Shown here: positions 52,983-64,000 of the stretch, piece after piece | Position numbering within the stretch: the stretch's first letter is position 1 | How the letters are laid out: each line of letters opens with the position of its first letter | From: Osedax fenrisi | Taxonomy: Eukaryota; Annelida; Polychaeta; Sabellida; Siboglinidae | Reading direction: 5' to 3' | DNA: 64,000 nt | NCBI GenBank assembly: GCA_964019155.1 | Contig: CAXHSG010000004.1 | Span: 1 to 64,000, forward strand | Position numbers and translations under genes: made by a program | The notes under the pieces: model-generated | What the model saw: the letters and a program-made list of their open reading frames with translations, nothing else | Told to the model about the DNA's origin: nothing | Databases searched by the model: none

Positions 52983-53100
52983 GTCTATAGCACACGGTAT
53001 TCCCAGGCGGTCTCCCATCCAAGTACTAACCGCGCTCGACGTAGCTTAACTTCAGTGATCGGACGAGAACTGGTGCTTTCTACGTGATATGGCCGTAAAC
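52983..53100 (-). rRNA. 5S rRNA copy 88, type B' (G113A)
   Basis: 118 bp; counterpart of copy 78. Confidence 0.93.
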
Positions 53101-53593
53101 AAAATTGTATATAAGTTATAGCTATATATACCTATATAGCTGGTATATGTATACTTATATATGTATATGTATATAATATATAATAATAATATTAATTAAC
53201 TAATTAATATTAGGTATTACTATAAATTACTACTTTTTAAACCAAGAATACAAATATCTGATGCAAATATACCACTCAAAAAGTTATATATTAGTTACAT
53301 AAACGTAAATATTCTCGATAATTATCAAATTAATATTAACTAATTAATAACAAATAAATATACATCGTTGTCGAATTATTAAATACCAATTCATGTTATT
53401 CGAATATCAATAGTTACGGAATTATAGACGGAACAAATAATAATTGCCCTTATTTATTATGCAAAAATATATATATAAACATCGATTATATTTGTATAAA
53501 AAAGTTAATTTATAAAATGTATTATAACGTAGATAATTTATAAATAATTATAATTAATTACGTAAATTAATGCTTTAAAAATTTCAAAAAGAT

Positions 53594-53711
53594 GTCTACA
53601 GCACACGGTATTCCCAGGCGGTCTCCCATCCAAGTACTAACCGCGCTCGACGTAGCTTAACTTCAGTGATCGGACGAGAACTGGTGCTTTCTACGTGATA
53701 TGGCCGTAAAC
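53594..53711 (-). rRNA. 5S rRNA copy 89
   Basis: 118 bp, consensus. Confidence 0.97.
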
Positions 53712-54204
53712 AAAATTGTATATAAGTTATAGCTATATATACCTATATAGCTGGTATATGTATACTTATATATGTATATGTATATAATATATAATAATAA
53801 TATTAATTAACTAATTAATATTAGGTATTACTATAAATTACTACTTTTTAAACCAAGAATACAAATATCTGATGCAAATATACCACTCAAAAAGTTATAT
53901 ATTAGTTACATAAACGTAAATATTCTCGATAATTATCAAATTAATATTAACTAATTAATAACAAATAAATATACATCGTTGTCGAATTATTAAATACCAA
54001 TTCATGTTATTCGAATATCAATAGTTACGGAATTATAGACGGAACAAATAATAATTGCCCTTATTTATTATGCAAAAATATATATATAAACATCGATTAT
54101 ATTTGTATAAAAAAGTTAATTTATAAAATGTATTATAACGTAGATAATTTATAAATAATTATAATTAATTACGTAAATTAATGCTTTAAAAATTTCAAAA
54201 AGAT

Positions 54205-54322
54205 GTCTACAGCACACGGTATTCCCAGGCGGTCTCCCATCCAAGTACTAACCGCGCTCGACGTAGCTTAACTTCAGTGATCGGATGAGAACTGGTGCTT
54301 TCTACGTGATATGGCCGTAAAC
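54205..54322 (-). rRNA. 5S rRNA copy 90, G37A
   Basis: 118 bp; counterpart of copy 80. Confidence 0.94.
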
Positions 54323-54815
54323 AAAATTGTATATAAGTTATAGCTATATATACCTATATAGCTGGTATATGTATACTTATATATGTATATGTATATAATA
54401 TATAATAATAATATTAATTAACTAATTAATATTAGGTATTACTATAAATTACTACTTTTTAAACCAAGAATACAAATATCTGATGCAAATATACCACTCA
54501 AAAAGTTATATATTAGTTACATAAACGTAAATATTCTCGATAATTATCAAATTAATATTAACTAATTAATAACAAATAAATATACATCGTTGTCGAATTA
54601 TTAAATACCAATTCATGTTATTCGAATATCAATAGTTACGGAATTATAGACGGAACAAATAATAATTGCCCTTATTTATTATGCAAAAATATATATATAA
54701 ACATCGATTATATTTGTATAAAAAAGTTAATTTATAAAATGTATTATAACGTAGATAATTTATAAATAATTATAATTAATTACGTAAATTAATGCTTTAA
54801 AAATTTCAAAAAGAT

Positions 54816-54933
54816 GTCTACAGCACACGGTATTCCCAGGCGGTCTCCCATCCAAGTACTAACCGCGCTCGACGTAGCTTAACTTCAGTGATCGGACGAG
54901 AACTGGTGCTTTCTACGTGATATGGCCGTAAAC
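54816..54933 (-). rRNA. 5S rRNA copy 91
   Basis: 118 bp, consensus; last gene of repeat Y copy 2. Confidence 0.97.
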
Positions 54934-55426
54934 AAAATTGTATATAAGTTATAGCTATATATACCTATATAGCTGGTATATGTATACTTATATATGTATA
55001 TGTATATAATATATAATAATAATATTAATTAACTAATTAATATTAGGTATTACTATAAATTACTACTTTTTAAACCAAGAATACAAATATCTGATGCAAA
55101 TATACCACTCAAAAAGTTATATATTAGTTACATAAACGTAAATATTCTCGATAATTATCAAATTAATATTAACTAATTAATAACAAATAAATATACATCG
55201 TTGTCGAATTATTAAATACCAATTCATGTTATTCGAATATCAATAGTTACGGAATTATAGACGGAACAAATAATAATTGCCCTTATTTATTATGCAAAAA
55301 TATATATATAAACATCGATTATATTTGTATAAAAAAGTTAATTTATAAAATGTATTATAACGTAGATAATTTATAAATAATTATAATTAATTACGTAAAT
55401 TAATGCTTTAAAAATTTCAAAAAGAT

Positions 55427-55553
55427 GTCTACAGCACACGGTATTCCCAGGCGGTCTCCCATCCAAGTACTAACCGCGCTCGACGTAGCTTAAGTTAATT
55501 AACTTCAGTGATCGGACGAGAACTGGTGCTTTCTACGTGATATGGCCGTAAAC
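55427..55553 (-). pseudogene. 5S copy 92, type P
   Basis: 127 bp; palindrome at 55492-55505. A Q gene would be expected here if repeat Y continued, so Y ends at this point. Confidence 0.87.
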
Positions 55554-56046
55554 AAAATTGTATATAAGTTATAGCTATATATACCTATATAGCTGGTATA
55601 TGTATACTTATATATGTATATGTATATAATATATAATAATAATATTAATTAACTAATTAATATTAGGTATTACTATAAATTACTACTTTTTAAACCAAGA
55701 ATACAAATATCTGATGCAAATATACCACTCAAAAAGTTATATATTAGTTACATAAACGTAAATATTCTCGATAATTATCAAATTAATATTAACTAATTAA
55801 TAACAAATAAATATACATCGTTGTCGAATTATTAAATACCAATTCATGTTATTCGAATATCAATAGTTACGGAATTATAGACGGAACAAATAATAATTGC
55901 CCTTATTTATTATGCAAAAATATATATATAAACATCGATTATATTTGTATAAAAAAGTTAATTTATAAAATGTATTATAACGTAGATAATTTATAAATAA
56001 TTATAATTAATTACGTAAATTAATGCTTTAAAAATTTCAAAAAGAT

Positions 56047-56164
56047 GTCTACAGCACACGGTATTCCCAGGCGGTCTCCCATCCAAGTACTAACCGCGCT
56101 CGACGTAGCTTAACTTCAGTGATCGGACGAGAACTGGTGCTTTCTACGTGATATGGCCGTAAAC
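56047..56164 (-). rRNA. 5S rRNA copy 93
   Basis: 118 bp, consensus. Confidence 0.97.
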
Positions 56165-56657
56165 AAAATTGTATATAAGTTATAGCTATATATACCTATA
56201 TAGCTGGTATATGTATACTTATATATGTATATGTATATAATATATAATAATAATATTAATTAACTAATTAATATTAGGTATTACTATAAATTACTACTTT
56301 TTAAACCAAGAATACAAATATCTGATGCAAATATACCACTCAAAAAGTTATATATTAGTTACATAAACGTAAATATTCTCGATAATTATCAAATTAATAT
56401 TAACTAATTAATAACAAATAAATATACATCGTTGTCGAATTATTAAATACCAATTCATGTTATTCGAATATCAATAGTTACGGAATTATAGACGGAACAA
56501 ATAATAATTGCCCTTATTTATTATGCAAAAATATATATATAAACATCGATTATATTTGTATAAAAAAGTTAATTTATAAAATGTATTATAACGTAGATAA
56601 TTTATAAATAATTATAATTAATTAGGTAAATTAATGCTTTAAAAATTTCAAAAAGAT

Positions 56658-56775
56658 GTCTACAGCACACGGTATTCCCAGGCGGTCTCCCATCCAAGTA
56701 CTAACCGCGCTCGACGTAGCTTAACTTCAGTGATCGGACGAGAACTGGTGCTTTCTACGTGATATGGCCGTAAAC
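56658..56775 (-). rRNA. 5S rRNA copy 94
   Basis: 118 bp, consensus. The low-side spacer has ttaggtaaat, as before copy 59. Confidence 0.97.
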
Positions 56776-57268
56776 AAAATTGTATATAAGTTATAGCTAT
56801 ATATACCTATATAGCTGGTATATGTATACTTATATATATATATGTATATAATATATAATAATAATATTAATTAACTAATTAATATTAGGTATTACTATAA
56901 ATTACTACTTTTTAAACCAAGAATACAAATATCTGATGCAAATATACCACTCAAAAAGTTATATATTAGTTACATAAACGTAAATATTCTCGATAATTAT
57001 CAAATTAATATTAACTAATTAATAACAAATAAATATACATCGTTGTCGAATTATTAAATACCAATTCATGTTATTCGAATATCAATAGTTACGGAATTAT
57101 AGACGGAACAAATAATAATTGCCCTTATTTATTATGCAAAAATATATATATAAACATCGATTATATTTGTATAAAAAAGTTAATTTATAAAATGTATTAT
57201 AACGTAGATAATTTATAAATAATTATAATTAATTACGTAAATTAATGCTTTAAAAATTTCAAAAAGAT

Positions 57269-57386
57269 GTCTACAGCACACGGTATTCCCAGGCGGTCTC
57301 CCATCCAAGTACTAACCGCGCTCGACGTAGCTTAACTTCAGTGATCGGACGAGAACTGGTGCTTTCTACGTGATATGGCCGTAAAC
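57269..57386 (-). rRNA. 5S rRNA copy 95
   Basis: 118 bp, consensus. The low-side spacer has tatatatatatg, as before copy 60. Confidence 0.97.
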
Positions 57387-57879
57387 AAAATTGTATATAA
57401 GTTATAGCTATATATACCTATATAGCTGGTATATGTATACTTATATATGTATATGTATATAATATATAATAATAATATTAATTAACTAATTAATATTAGG
57501 TATTACTATAAATTACTACTTTTTAAACCAAGAATACAAATATCTGATGCAAATATACCACTCAAAAAGTTATATATTAGTTACATAAACGTAAATATTC
57601 TCGATAATTATCAAATTAATATTAACTAATTAATAACAAATAAATATACATCGTTGTCGAATTATTAAATACCAATTCATGTTATTCGAATATCAATAGT
57701 TACGGAATTATAGACGGAACAAATAATAATTGCCCTTATTTATTATGCAAAAATATATATATAAACATCGATTATATTTGTATAAAAAAGTTAATTTATA
57801 AAATGTATTATAACGTAGATAATTTATAAATAATTATAATTAATTACGTAAATTAATGCTTTAAAAATTTCAAAAAGAT

Positions 57880-58010
57880 GTCTACAGCACACGGTATTCC
57901 CAGGCGGTCTCCCATCCAAGTACTAACCGCGCTCGACGTAGCTTAAGCTTATTAATTAACTTCAGTGATCGGACGAGAACTGGTGCTTTCTACGTGATAT
58001 GGCCGTAAAC
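57880..58010 (-). pseudogene. 5S copy 96 with 13-bp palindromic insertion in box A
   Basis: 131 bp. AGCTTAAGCT (57940-57949) mirrors the left flank, TA-type filler follows, then TTAATTAA (57952-57959) mirrors the right flank by 4 bp. Duplicated TT. Independent of types P and Q, though at the same cut position. Confidence 0.88.
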
Positions 58011-58503
58011 AAAATTGTATATAAGTTATAGCTATATATACCTATATAGCTGGTATATGTATACTTATATATGTATATGTATATAATATATAATAATAAT
58101 ATTAATTAACTAATTAATATTAGGTATTACTATAAATTACTACTTTTTAAACCAAGAATACAAATATCTGATGCAAATATACCACTCAAAAAGTTATATA
58201 TTAGTTACATAAACGTAAATATTCTCGATAATTATCAAATTAATATTAACTAATTAATAACAAATAAATATACATCGTTGTCGAATTATTAAATACCAAT
58301 TCATGTTATTCGAATATCAATAGTTACGGAATTATAGACGGAACAAATAATAATTGCCCTTATTTATTATGCAAAAATATATATATAAACATCGATTATA
58401 TTTGTATAAAAAAGTTAATTTATAAAATGTATTATAACGTAGATAATTTATAAATAATTATAATTAATTACGTAAATTAATGCTTTAAAAATTTCAAAAA
58501 GAT

Positions 58504-58621
58504 GTCTACAGCACACGGTATTCCCAGGCGGTCTCCCATCCAAGTACTAACCGCGCTCGACGTAGCTTAACTTCAGTGATCGGACGAGAACTGGTGCTTT
58601 CTACGTGATATGGCCGTAAAC
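58504..58621 (-). rRNA. 5S rRNA copy 97
   Basis: 118 bp, consensus. Confidence 0.97.
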
Positions 58622-59124
58622 AAAATTGTATATAAGTTATAGCTATATATACCTATATAGCTGGTATATGTATACTTATATATGTATATGTATATAATAT
58701 ATAATAATAATATTAATTAACTAATTAATATTAGGTATTACTATAAATTACTATAAATTACTACTTTTTAAACCAAGAATACAAATATCTGATGCAAATA
58801 TACCACTCAAAAAGTTATATATTAGTTACATAAATGTAAATATTCTCGATAATTATCAAATTAATATTAACTAATTAATAACAAATAAATATACATCGTT
58901 GTCGAATTATTAAATACCAATTCATGTTATTCGAATATCAATAGTTACGGAATTATAGACGGAACAAATAATAATTGCCCTTATTTATTATGCAAAAATA
59001 TATATATAAACATCGATTATATTTGTATAAAAAAGTTAATTTATAAAATGTATTATAACGTAGATAATTTATAAATAATTATAATTAATTACGTAAATTA
59101 ATGCTTTAAAAATTTCAAAAAGAT

Positions 59125-59242
59125 GTCTATAGCACACGGTATTCCCAGGCGGTCTCCCATCCAAGTACTAACCGCGCTCGACGTAGCTTAACTTCAGTGA
59201 TCGGACGAGAACTGGTGCTTTCTACGTGATATGGCCGTAAAC
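59125..59242 (-). rRNA. 5S rRNA copy 98, type B (G113A)
   Basis: 118 bp; +10 spacer with cataaatgtaaat; starts a B-standard-P triplet. Confidence 0.93.
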
Positions 59243-59735
59243 AAAATTGTATATAAGTTATAGCTATATATACCTATATAGCTGGTATATGTATACTTAT
59301 ATATGTATATGTATATAATATATAATAATAATATTAATTAACTAATTAATATTAGGTATTACTATAAATTACTACTTTTTAAACCAAGAATACAAATATC
59401 TGATGCAAATATACCACTCAAAAAGTTATATATTAGTTACATAAACGTAAATATTCTCGATAATTATCAAATTAATATTAACTAATTAATAACAAATAAA
59501 TATACATCGTTGTCGAATTATTAAATACCAATTCATGTTATTCGAATATCAATAGTTACGGAATTATAGACGGAACAAATAATAATTGCCCTTATTTATT
59601 ATGCAAAAATATATATATAAACATCGATTATATTTGTATAAAAAAGTTAATTTATAAAATGTATTATAACGTAGATAATTTATAAATAATTATAATTAAT
59701 TACGTAAATTAATGCTTTAAAAATTTCAAAAAGAT

Positions 59736-59853
59736 GTCTACAGCACACGGTATTCCCAGGCGGTCTCCCATCCAAGTACTAACCGCGCTCGACGTAGCTT
59801 AACTTCAGTGATCGGACGAGAACTGGTGCTTTCTACGTGATATGGCCGTAAAC
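59736..59853 (-). rRNA. 5S rRNA copy 99
   Basis: 118 bp, consensus. Confidence 0.97.
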
Positions 59854-60346
59854 AAAATTGTATATAAGTTATAGCTATATATACCTATATAGCTGGTATA
59901 TGTATACTTATATATGTATATGTATATAATATATAATAATAATATTAATTAACTAATTAATATTAGGTATTACTATAAATTACTACTTTTTAAACCAAGA
60001 ATACAAATATCTGATGCAAATATACCACTCAAAAAGTTATATATTAGTTACATAAACGTAAATATTCTCGATAATTATCAAATTAATATTAACTAATTAA
60101 TAACAAATAAATATACATCGTTGTCGAATTATTAAATACCAATTCATGTTATTCGAATATCAATAGTTACGGAATTATAGACGGAACAAATAATAATTGC
60201 CCTTATTTATTATGCAAAAATATATATATAAACATCGATTATATTTGTATAAAAAAGTTAATTTATAAAATGTATTATAACGTAGATAATTTATAAATAA
60301 TTATAATTAATTACGTAAATTAATGCTTTAAAAATTTCAAAAAGAT

Positions 60347-60473
60347 GTCTACAGCACACGGTATTCCCAGGCGGTCTCCCATCCAAGTACTAACCGCGCT
60401 CGACGTAGCTTAAGTTAATTAACTTCAGTGATCGGACGAGAACTGGTGCTTTCTACGTGATATGGCCGTAAAC
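60347..60473 (-). pseudogene. 5S copy 100, type P
   Basis: 127 bp; palindrome at 60412-60425. Confidence 0.87.
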
Positions 60474-60966
60474 AAAATTGTATATAAGTTATAGCTATAT
60501 ATACCTATATAGCTGGTATATGTATACTTATATATGTATATGTATATAATATATAATAATAATATTAATTAACTAATTAATATTAGGTATTACTATAAAT
60601 TACTACTTTTTAAACCAAGAATACAAATATCTGATGCAAATATACCACTCAAAAAGTTATATATTAGTTACATAAACGTAAATATTCTCGATAATTATCA
60701 AATTAATATTAACTAATTAATAACAAATAAATATACATCGTTGTCGAATTATTAAATACCAATTCATGTTATTCGAATATCAATAGTTACGGAATTATAG
60801 ACGGAACAAATAATAATTGCCCTTATTTATTATGCAAAAATATATATATAAACATCGATTATATTTGTATAAAAAAGTTAATTTATAAAATGTATTATAA
60901 CGTAGATAATTTATAAATAATTATAATTAATTACGTAAATTAATGCTTTAAAAATTTCAAAAAGAT

Positions 60967-61084
60967 GTCTACAGCAAACGGTATTCCCATGCGGTCTCCC
61001 ATCCAAGTACTAACCGCGCTCGACGTAGCTTAACTTCAGTGATCGGACGAGAACTGGTGCTTTCTACGTGATATGGCCGTAAAC
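60967..61084 (-). rRNA. 5S rRNA copy 101, type M (C95A, G108T)
   Basis: 118 bp; follows P and precedes B, the same order as copies 63-65. Confidence 0.92.
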
Positions 61085-61587
61085 AAAATTGTATATAAGT
61101 TATAGCTATATATACCTATATAGCTGGTATATGTATACTTATATATGTATATGTATATAATATATAATAATAATATTAATTAACTAATTAATATTAGGTA
61201 TTACTATAAATTACTATAAATTACTACTTTTTAAACCAAGAATACAAATATCTGATGCAAATATACCACTCAAAAAGTTATATATTAGTTACATAAATGT
61301 AAATATTCTCGATAATTATCAAATTAATATTAACTAATTAATAACAAATAAATATACATCGTTGTCGAATTATTAAATACCAATTCATGTTATTCGAATA
61401 TCAATAGTTACGGAATTATAGACGGAACAAATAATAATTGCCCTTATTTATTATGCAAAAATATATATATAAACATCGATTATATTTGTATAAAAAAGTT
61501 AATTTATAAAATGTATTATAACGTAGATAATTTATAAATAATTATAATTAATTACGTAAATTAATGCTTTAAAAATTTCAAAAAGAT

Positions 61588-61705
61588 GTCTATAGCACAC
61601 GGTATTCCCAGGCGGTCTCCCATCCAAGTACTAACCGCGCTCGACGTAGCTTAACTTCAGTGATCGGACGAGAACTGGTGCTTTCTACGTGATATGGCCG
61701 TAAAC
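61588..61705 (-). rRNA. 5S rRNA copy 102, type B (G113A)
   Basis: 118 bp; +10 spacer with cataaatgtaaat. Confidence 0.93.
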
Positions 61706-62208
61706 AAAATTGTATATAAGTTATAGCTATATATACCTATATAGCTGGTATATGTATACTTATATATGTATATGTATATAATATATAATAATAATATTAA
61801 TTAACTAATTAATATTAGGTATTACTATAAATTACTATAAATTACTACTTTTTAAACCAAGAATACAAATATCTGATGCAAATATACCACTCAAAAAGTT
61901 ATATATTAGTTACATAAACGTAAATATTCTCGATAATTATCAAATTAATATTAACTAATTAATAACAAATAAATATACATCGTTGTCGAATTATTAAATA
62001 CCAATTCATGTTATTCGAATATCAATAGTTACGGAATTATAGACGGAACAAATAATAATTGCCCTTATTTATTATGCAAAAATATATATATAAACATCGA
62101 TTATATTTGTATAAAAAAGTTAATTTATAAAATGTATTATAACGTAGATAATTTATAAATAATTATAATTAATTACGTAAATTAATGCTTTAAAAATTTC
62201 AAAAAGAT

Positions 62209-62326
62209 GTCTACAGCAAACGGTATTCCCATGCGGTCTCCCATCCAAGTACTAACCGCGCTCGACGTAGCTTAACTTCAGTGATCGGACGAGAACTGGT
62301 GCTTTCTACGTGATATGGCCGTAAAC
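62209..62326 (-). rRNA. 5S rRNA copy 103, type M (C95A, G108T) with +10 spacer
   Basis: 118 bp. The only M copy whose low-side spacer has the +10 duplication, and here with the unchanged cataaacgtaaat. It looks like a recombinant between B and M units. Confidence 0.92.
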
Positions 62327-62819
62327 AAAATTGTATATAAGTTATAGCTATATATACCTATATAGCTGGTATATGTATACTTATATATGTATATGTATAT
62401 AATATATAATAATAATATTAATTAACTAATTAATATTAGGTATTACTATAAATTACTACTTTTTAAACCAAGAATACAAATATCTGATGCAAATATACCA
62501 CTCAAAAAGTTATATATTAGTTACATAAACGTAAATATTCTCGATAATTATCAAATTAATATTAACTAATTAATAACAAATAAATATACATCGTTGTCGA
62601 ATTATTAAATACCAATTCATGTTATTCGAATATCAATAGTTACGGAATTATAGACGGAACAAATAATAATTGCCCTTATTTATTATGCAAAAATATATAT
62701 ATAAACATCGATTATATTTGTATAAAAAAGTTAATTTATAAAATGTATTATAACGTAGATAATTTATAAATAATTATAATTAATTAGGTAAATTAATGCT
62801 TTAAAAATTTCAAAAAGAT

Positions 62820-62937
62820 GTCTACAGCACACGGTATTCCCAGGCGGTCTCCCATCCAAGTACTAACCGCGCTCGACGTAGCTTAACTTCAGTGATCGGA
62901 CGAGAACTGGTGCTTTCTACGTGATATGGCCGTAAAC
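62820..62937 (-). rRNA. 5S rRNA copy 104
   Basis: 118 bp, consensus. The low-side spacer has ttaggtaaat. Confidence 0.97.
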
Positions 62938-63430
62938 AAAATTGTATATAAGTTATAGCTATATATACCTATATAGCTGGTATATGTATACTTATATATA
63001 TATATGTATATAATATATAATAATAATATTAATTAACTAATTAATATTAGGTATTACTATAAATTACTACTTTTTAAACCAAGAATACAAATATCTGATG
63101 CAAATATACCACTCAAAAAGTTATATATTAGTTACATAAACGTAAATATTCTCGATAATTATCAAATTAATATTAACTAATTAATAACAAATAAATATAC
63201 ATCGTTGTCGAATTATTAAATACCAATTCATGTTATTCGAATATCAATAGTTACGGAATTATAGACGGAACAAATAATAATTGCCCTTATTTATTATGCA
63301 AAAATATATATATAAACATCGATTATATTTGTATAAAAAAGTTAATTTATAAAATGTATTATAACGTAGATAATTTATAAATAATTATAATTAATTACGT
63401 AAATTAATGCTTTAAAAATTTCAAAAAGAT

Positions 63431-63548
63431 GTCTACAGCACACGGTATTCCCAGGCGGTCTCCCATCCAAGTACTAACCGCGCTCGACGTAGCTTAACTT
63501 CAGTGATCGGACGAGAACTGGTGCTTTCTACGTGATATGGCCGTAAAC
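63431..63548 (-). rRNA. 5S rRNA copy 105
   Basis: 118 bp, consensus. The low-side spacer has tatatatatatg. Last gene in the window. Confidence 0.97.
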
Positions 63549-64000
63549 AAAATTGTATATAAGTTATAGCTATATATACCTATATAGCTGGTATATGTAT
63601 ACTTATATATGTATATGTATATAATATATAATAATAATATTAATTAACTAATTAATATTAGGTATTACTATAAATTACTACTTTTTAAACCAAGAATACA
63701 AATATCTGATGCAAATATACCACTCAAAAAGTTATATATTAGTTACATAAACGTAAATATTCTCGATAATTATCAAATTAATATTAACTAATTAATAACA
63801 AATAAATATACATCGTTGTCGAATTATTAAATACCAATTCATGTTATTCGAATATCAATAGTTACGGAATTATAGACGGAACAAATAATAATTGCCCTTA
63901 TTTATTATGCAAAAATATATATATAAACATCGATTATATTTGTATAAAAAAGTTAATTTATAAAATGTATTATAACGTAGATAATTTATAAATAATTATA
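63549..64000. other. Last spacer, cut by the window end
   Basis: 452 bp of standard spacer. By the 611-bp rhythm the next gene would begin at about 64,042, so the array continues beyond the window. Confidence 0.95.

Larger units (their letters stand above)
49269..55426. repeat. Higher-order repeat Y, copy 2 (6,158 bp, copies 82-91)
   Basis: Exact structural repeat of the preceding ten units, including both palindromes of the Q gene and the G37A gene. I saw no difference between the two copies. This indicates a very recent unequal exchange or, less likely, an assembly duplication. Confidence 0.93.
1..64000 (-). repeat. 5S rDNA tandem array, standard unit 611 bp, 105 gene copies
   Basis: The whole window is a head-to-tail array with every 5S gene on the minus strand. 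The standard unit is a 118-bp gene plus a 493-bp spacer. Unit length changes only through a few recurring events: +10 bp (tandem ataaattact duplication in the spacer), +8 bp (extra tatatatg-type microsatellite unit), insertions inside the gene, and two deletions that give 533-bp and 332-bp units. Spacers are almost identical from end to end, which shows strong homogenisation by unequal exchange or conversion. No gene other than 5S is present. Copy numbers used below count from the left edge. Confidence 0.98.

Noticed and set aside
1..64000. Protein-coding genes
   Set aside because: Spacers are AT-rich and full of stops in all frames; the gene is only 118 bp. Any open frames repeat with the unit and are not credible.
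1..64000. CRISPR array
   Set aside because: The repeat is a 118-bp 5S gene and the spacers are 493 bp and nearly identical to each other, the opposite of CRISPR.
1..64000. Centromeric or other satellite DNA
   Set aside because: The unit contains a well-formed 5S gene with terminator and promoter; a satellite role cannot be read from sequence.

Overview
The window is one continuous tandem array of 5S ribosomal RNA genes. I count 105 gene copies, all on the minus strand: 102 span the full gene, one is cut off by the left window edge, and two lack the 3' third. The standard unit is 611 bp, made of a 118-bp gene and a 493-bp very AT-rich spacer. I see no protein-coding gene, tRNA or other RNA gene. 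The gene is clearly eukaryotic: it has an RNA polymerase III internal control region with a box C like that of animals, a T5 stop 3 nt past the 3' end, and a TATATATA motif at about -30. The sequence suggests an animal or an early-diverging fungus with an AT-rich genome; I cannot decide between them from this window.

Layout. From 1 to about 14.3 kb there are mostly standard units, with many copies broken by different one-off insertions (copies 2, 3, 6, 9, 11, 13, 14, 16, 18, 22). About 14.8-29.1 kb holds a 7,703-bp higher-order repeat, present almost twice, that carries shared insertions, a 5-bp deletion, a rearranged spacer and a truncated gene. About 29-43 kb has standard units mixed with three recurring variants: P (9-bp palindromic insertion), B (10-bp longer spacer plus G113A) and M (C95A plus G108T). 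43,111-55,426 is a 10-gene, 6,158-bp higher-order repeat present twice. 55.4-64 kb reuses the same P, B and M modules, and the window ends inside a spacer.

By eye, 47 copies match the consensus over all 118 bp, 26 carry only substitutions, 29 carry an insertion or deletion inside the gene, two are truncated and one is cut by the window.

The most interesting signal is the nature of the insertions. There are 16 distinct types. Nearly all consist of the left flank mirrored, sometimes a short filler, then the right flank mirrored. In 14 of the 16 types the two flanks can be read as overlapping by exactly 2 bp. This is what is expected when a 2-bp staggered break, or excision of an element with a 2-bp target duplication, passes through hairpin-capped ends that are opened off-centre and rejoined. 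The events fall almost only inside the 5S gene (about 19% of the unit) and cluster at the TTAA of box A. I infer a 5S-targeting mobile element or nuclease whose footprints remain; the element itself is not in the window.
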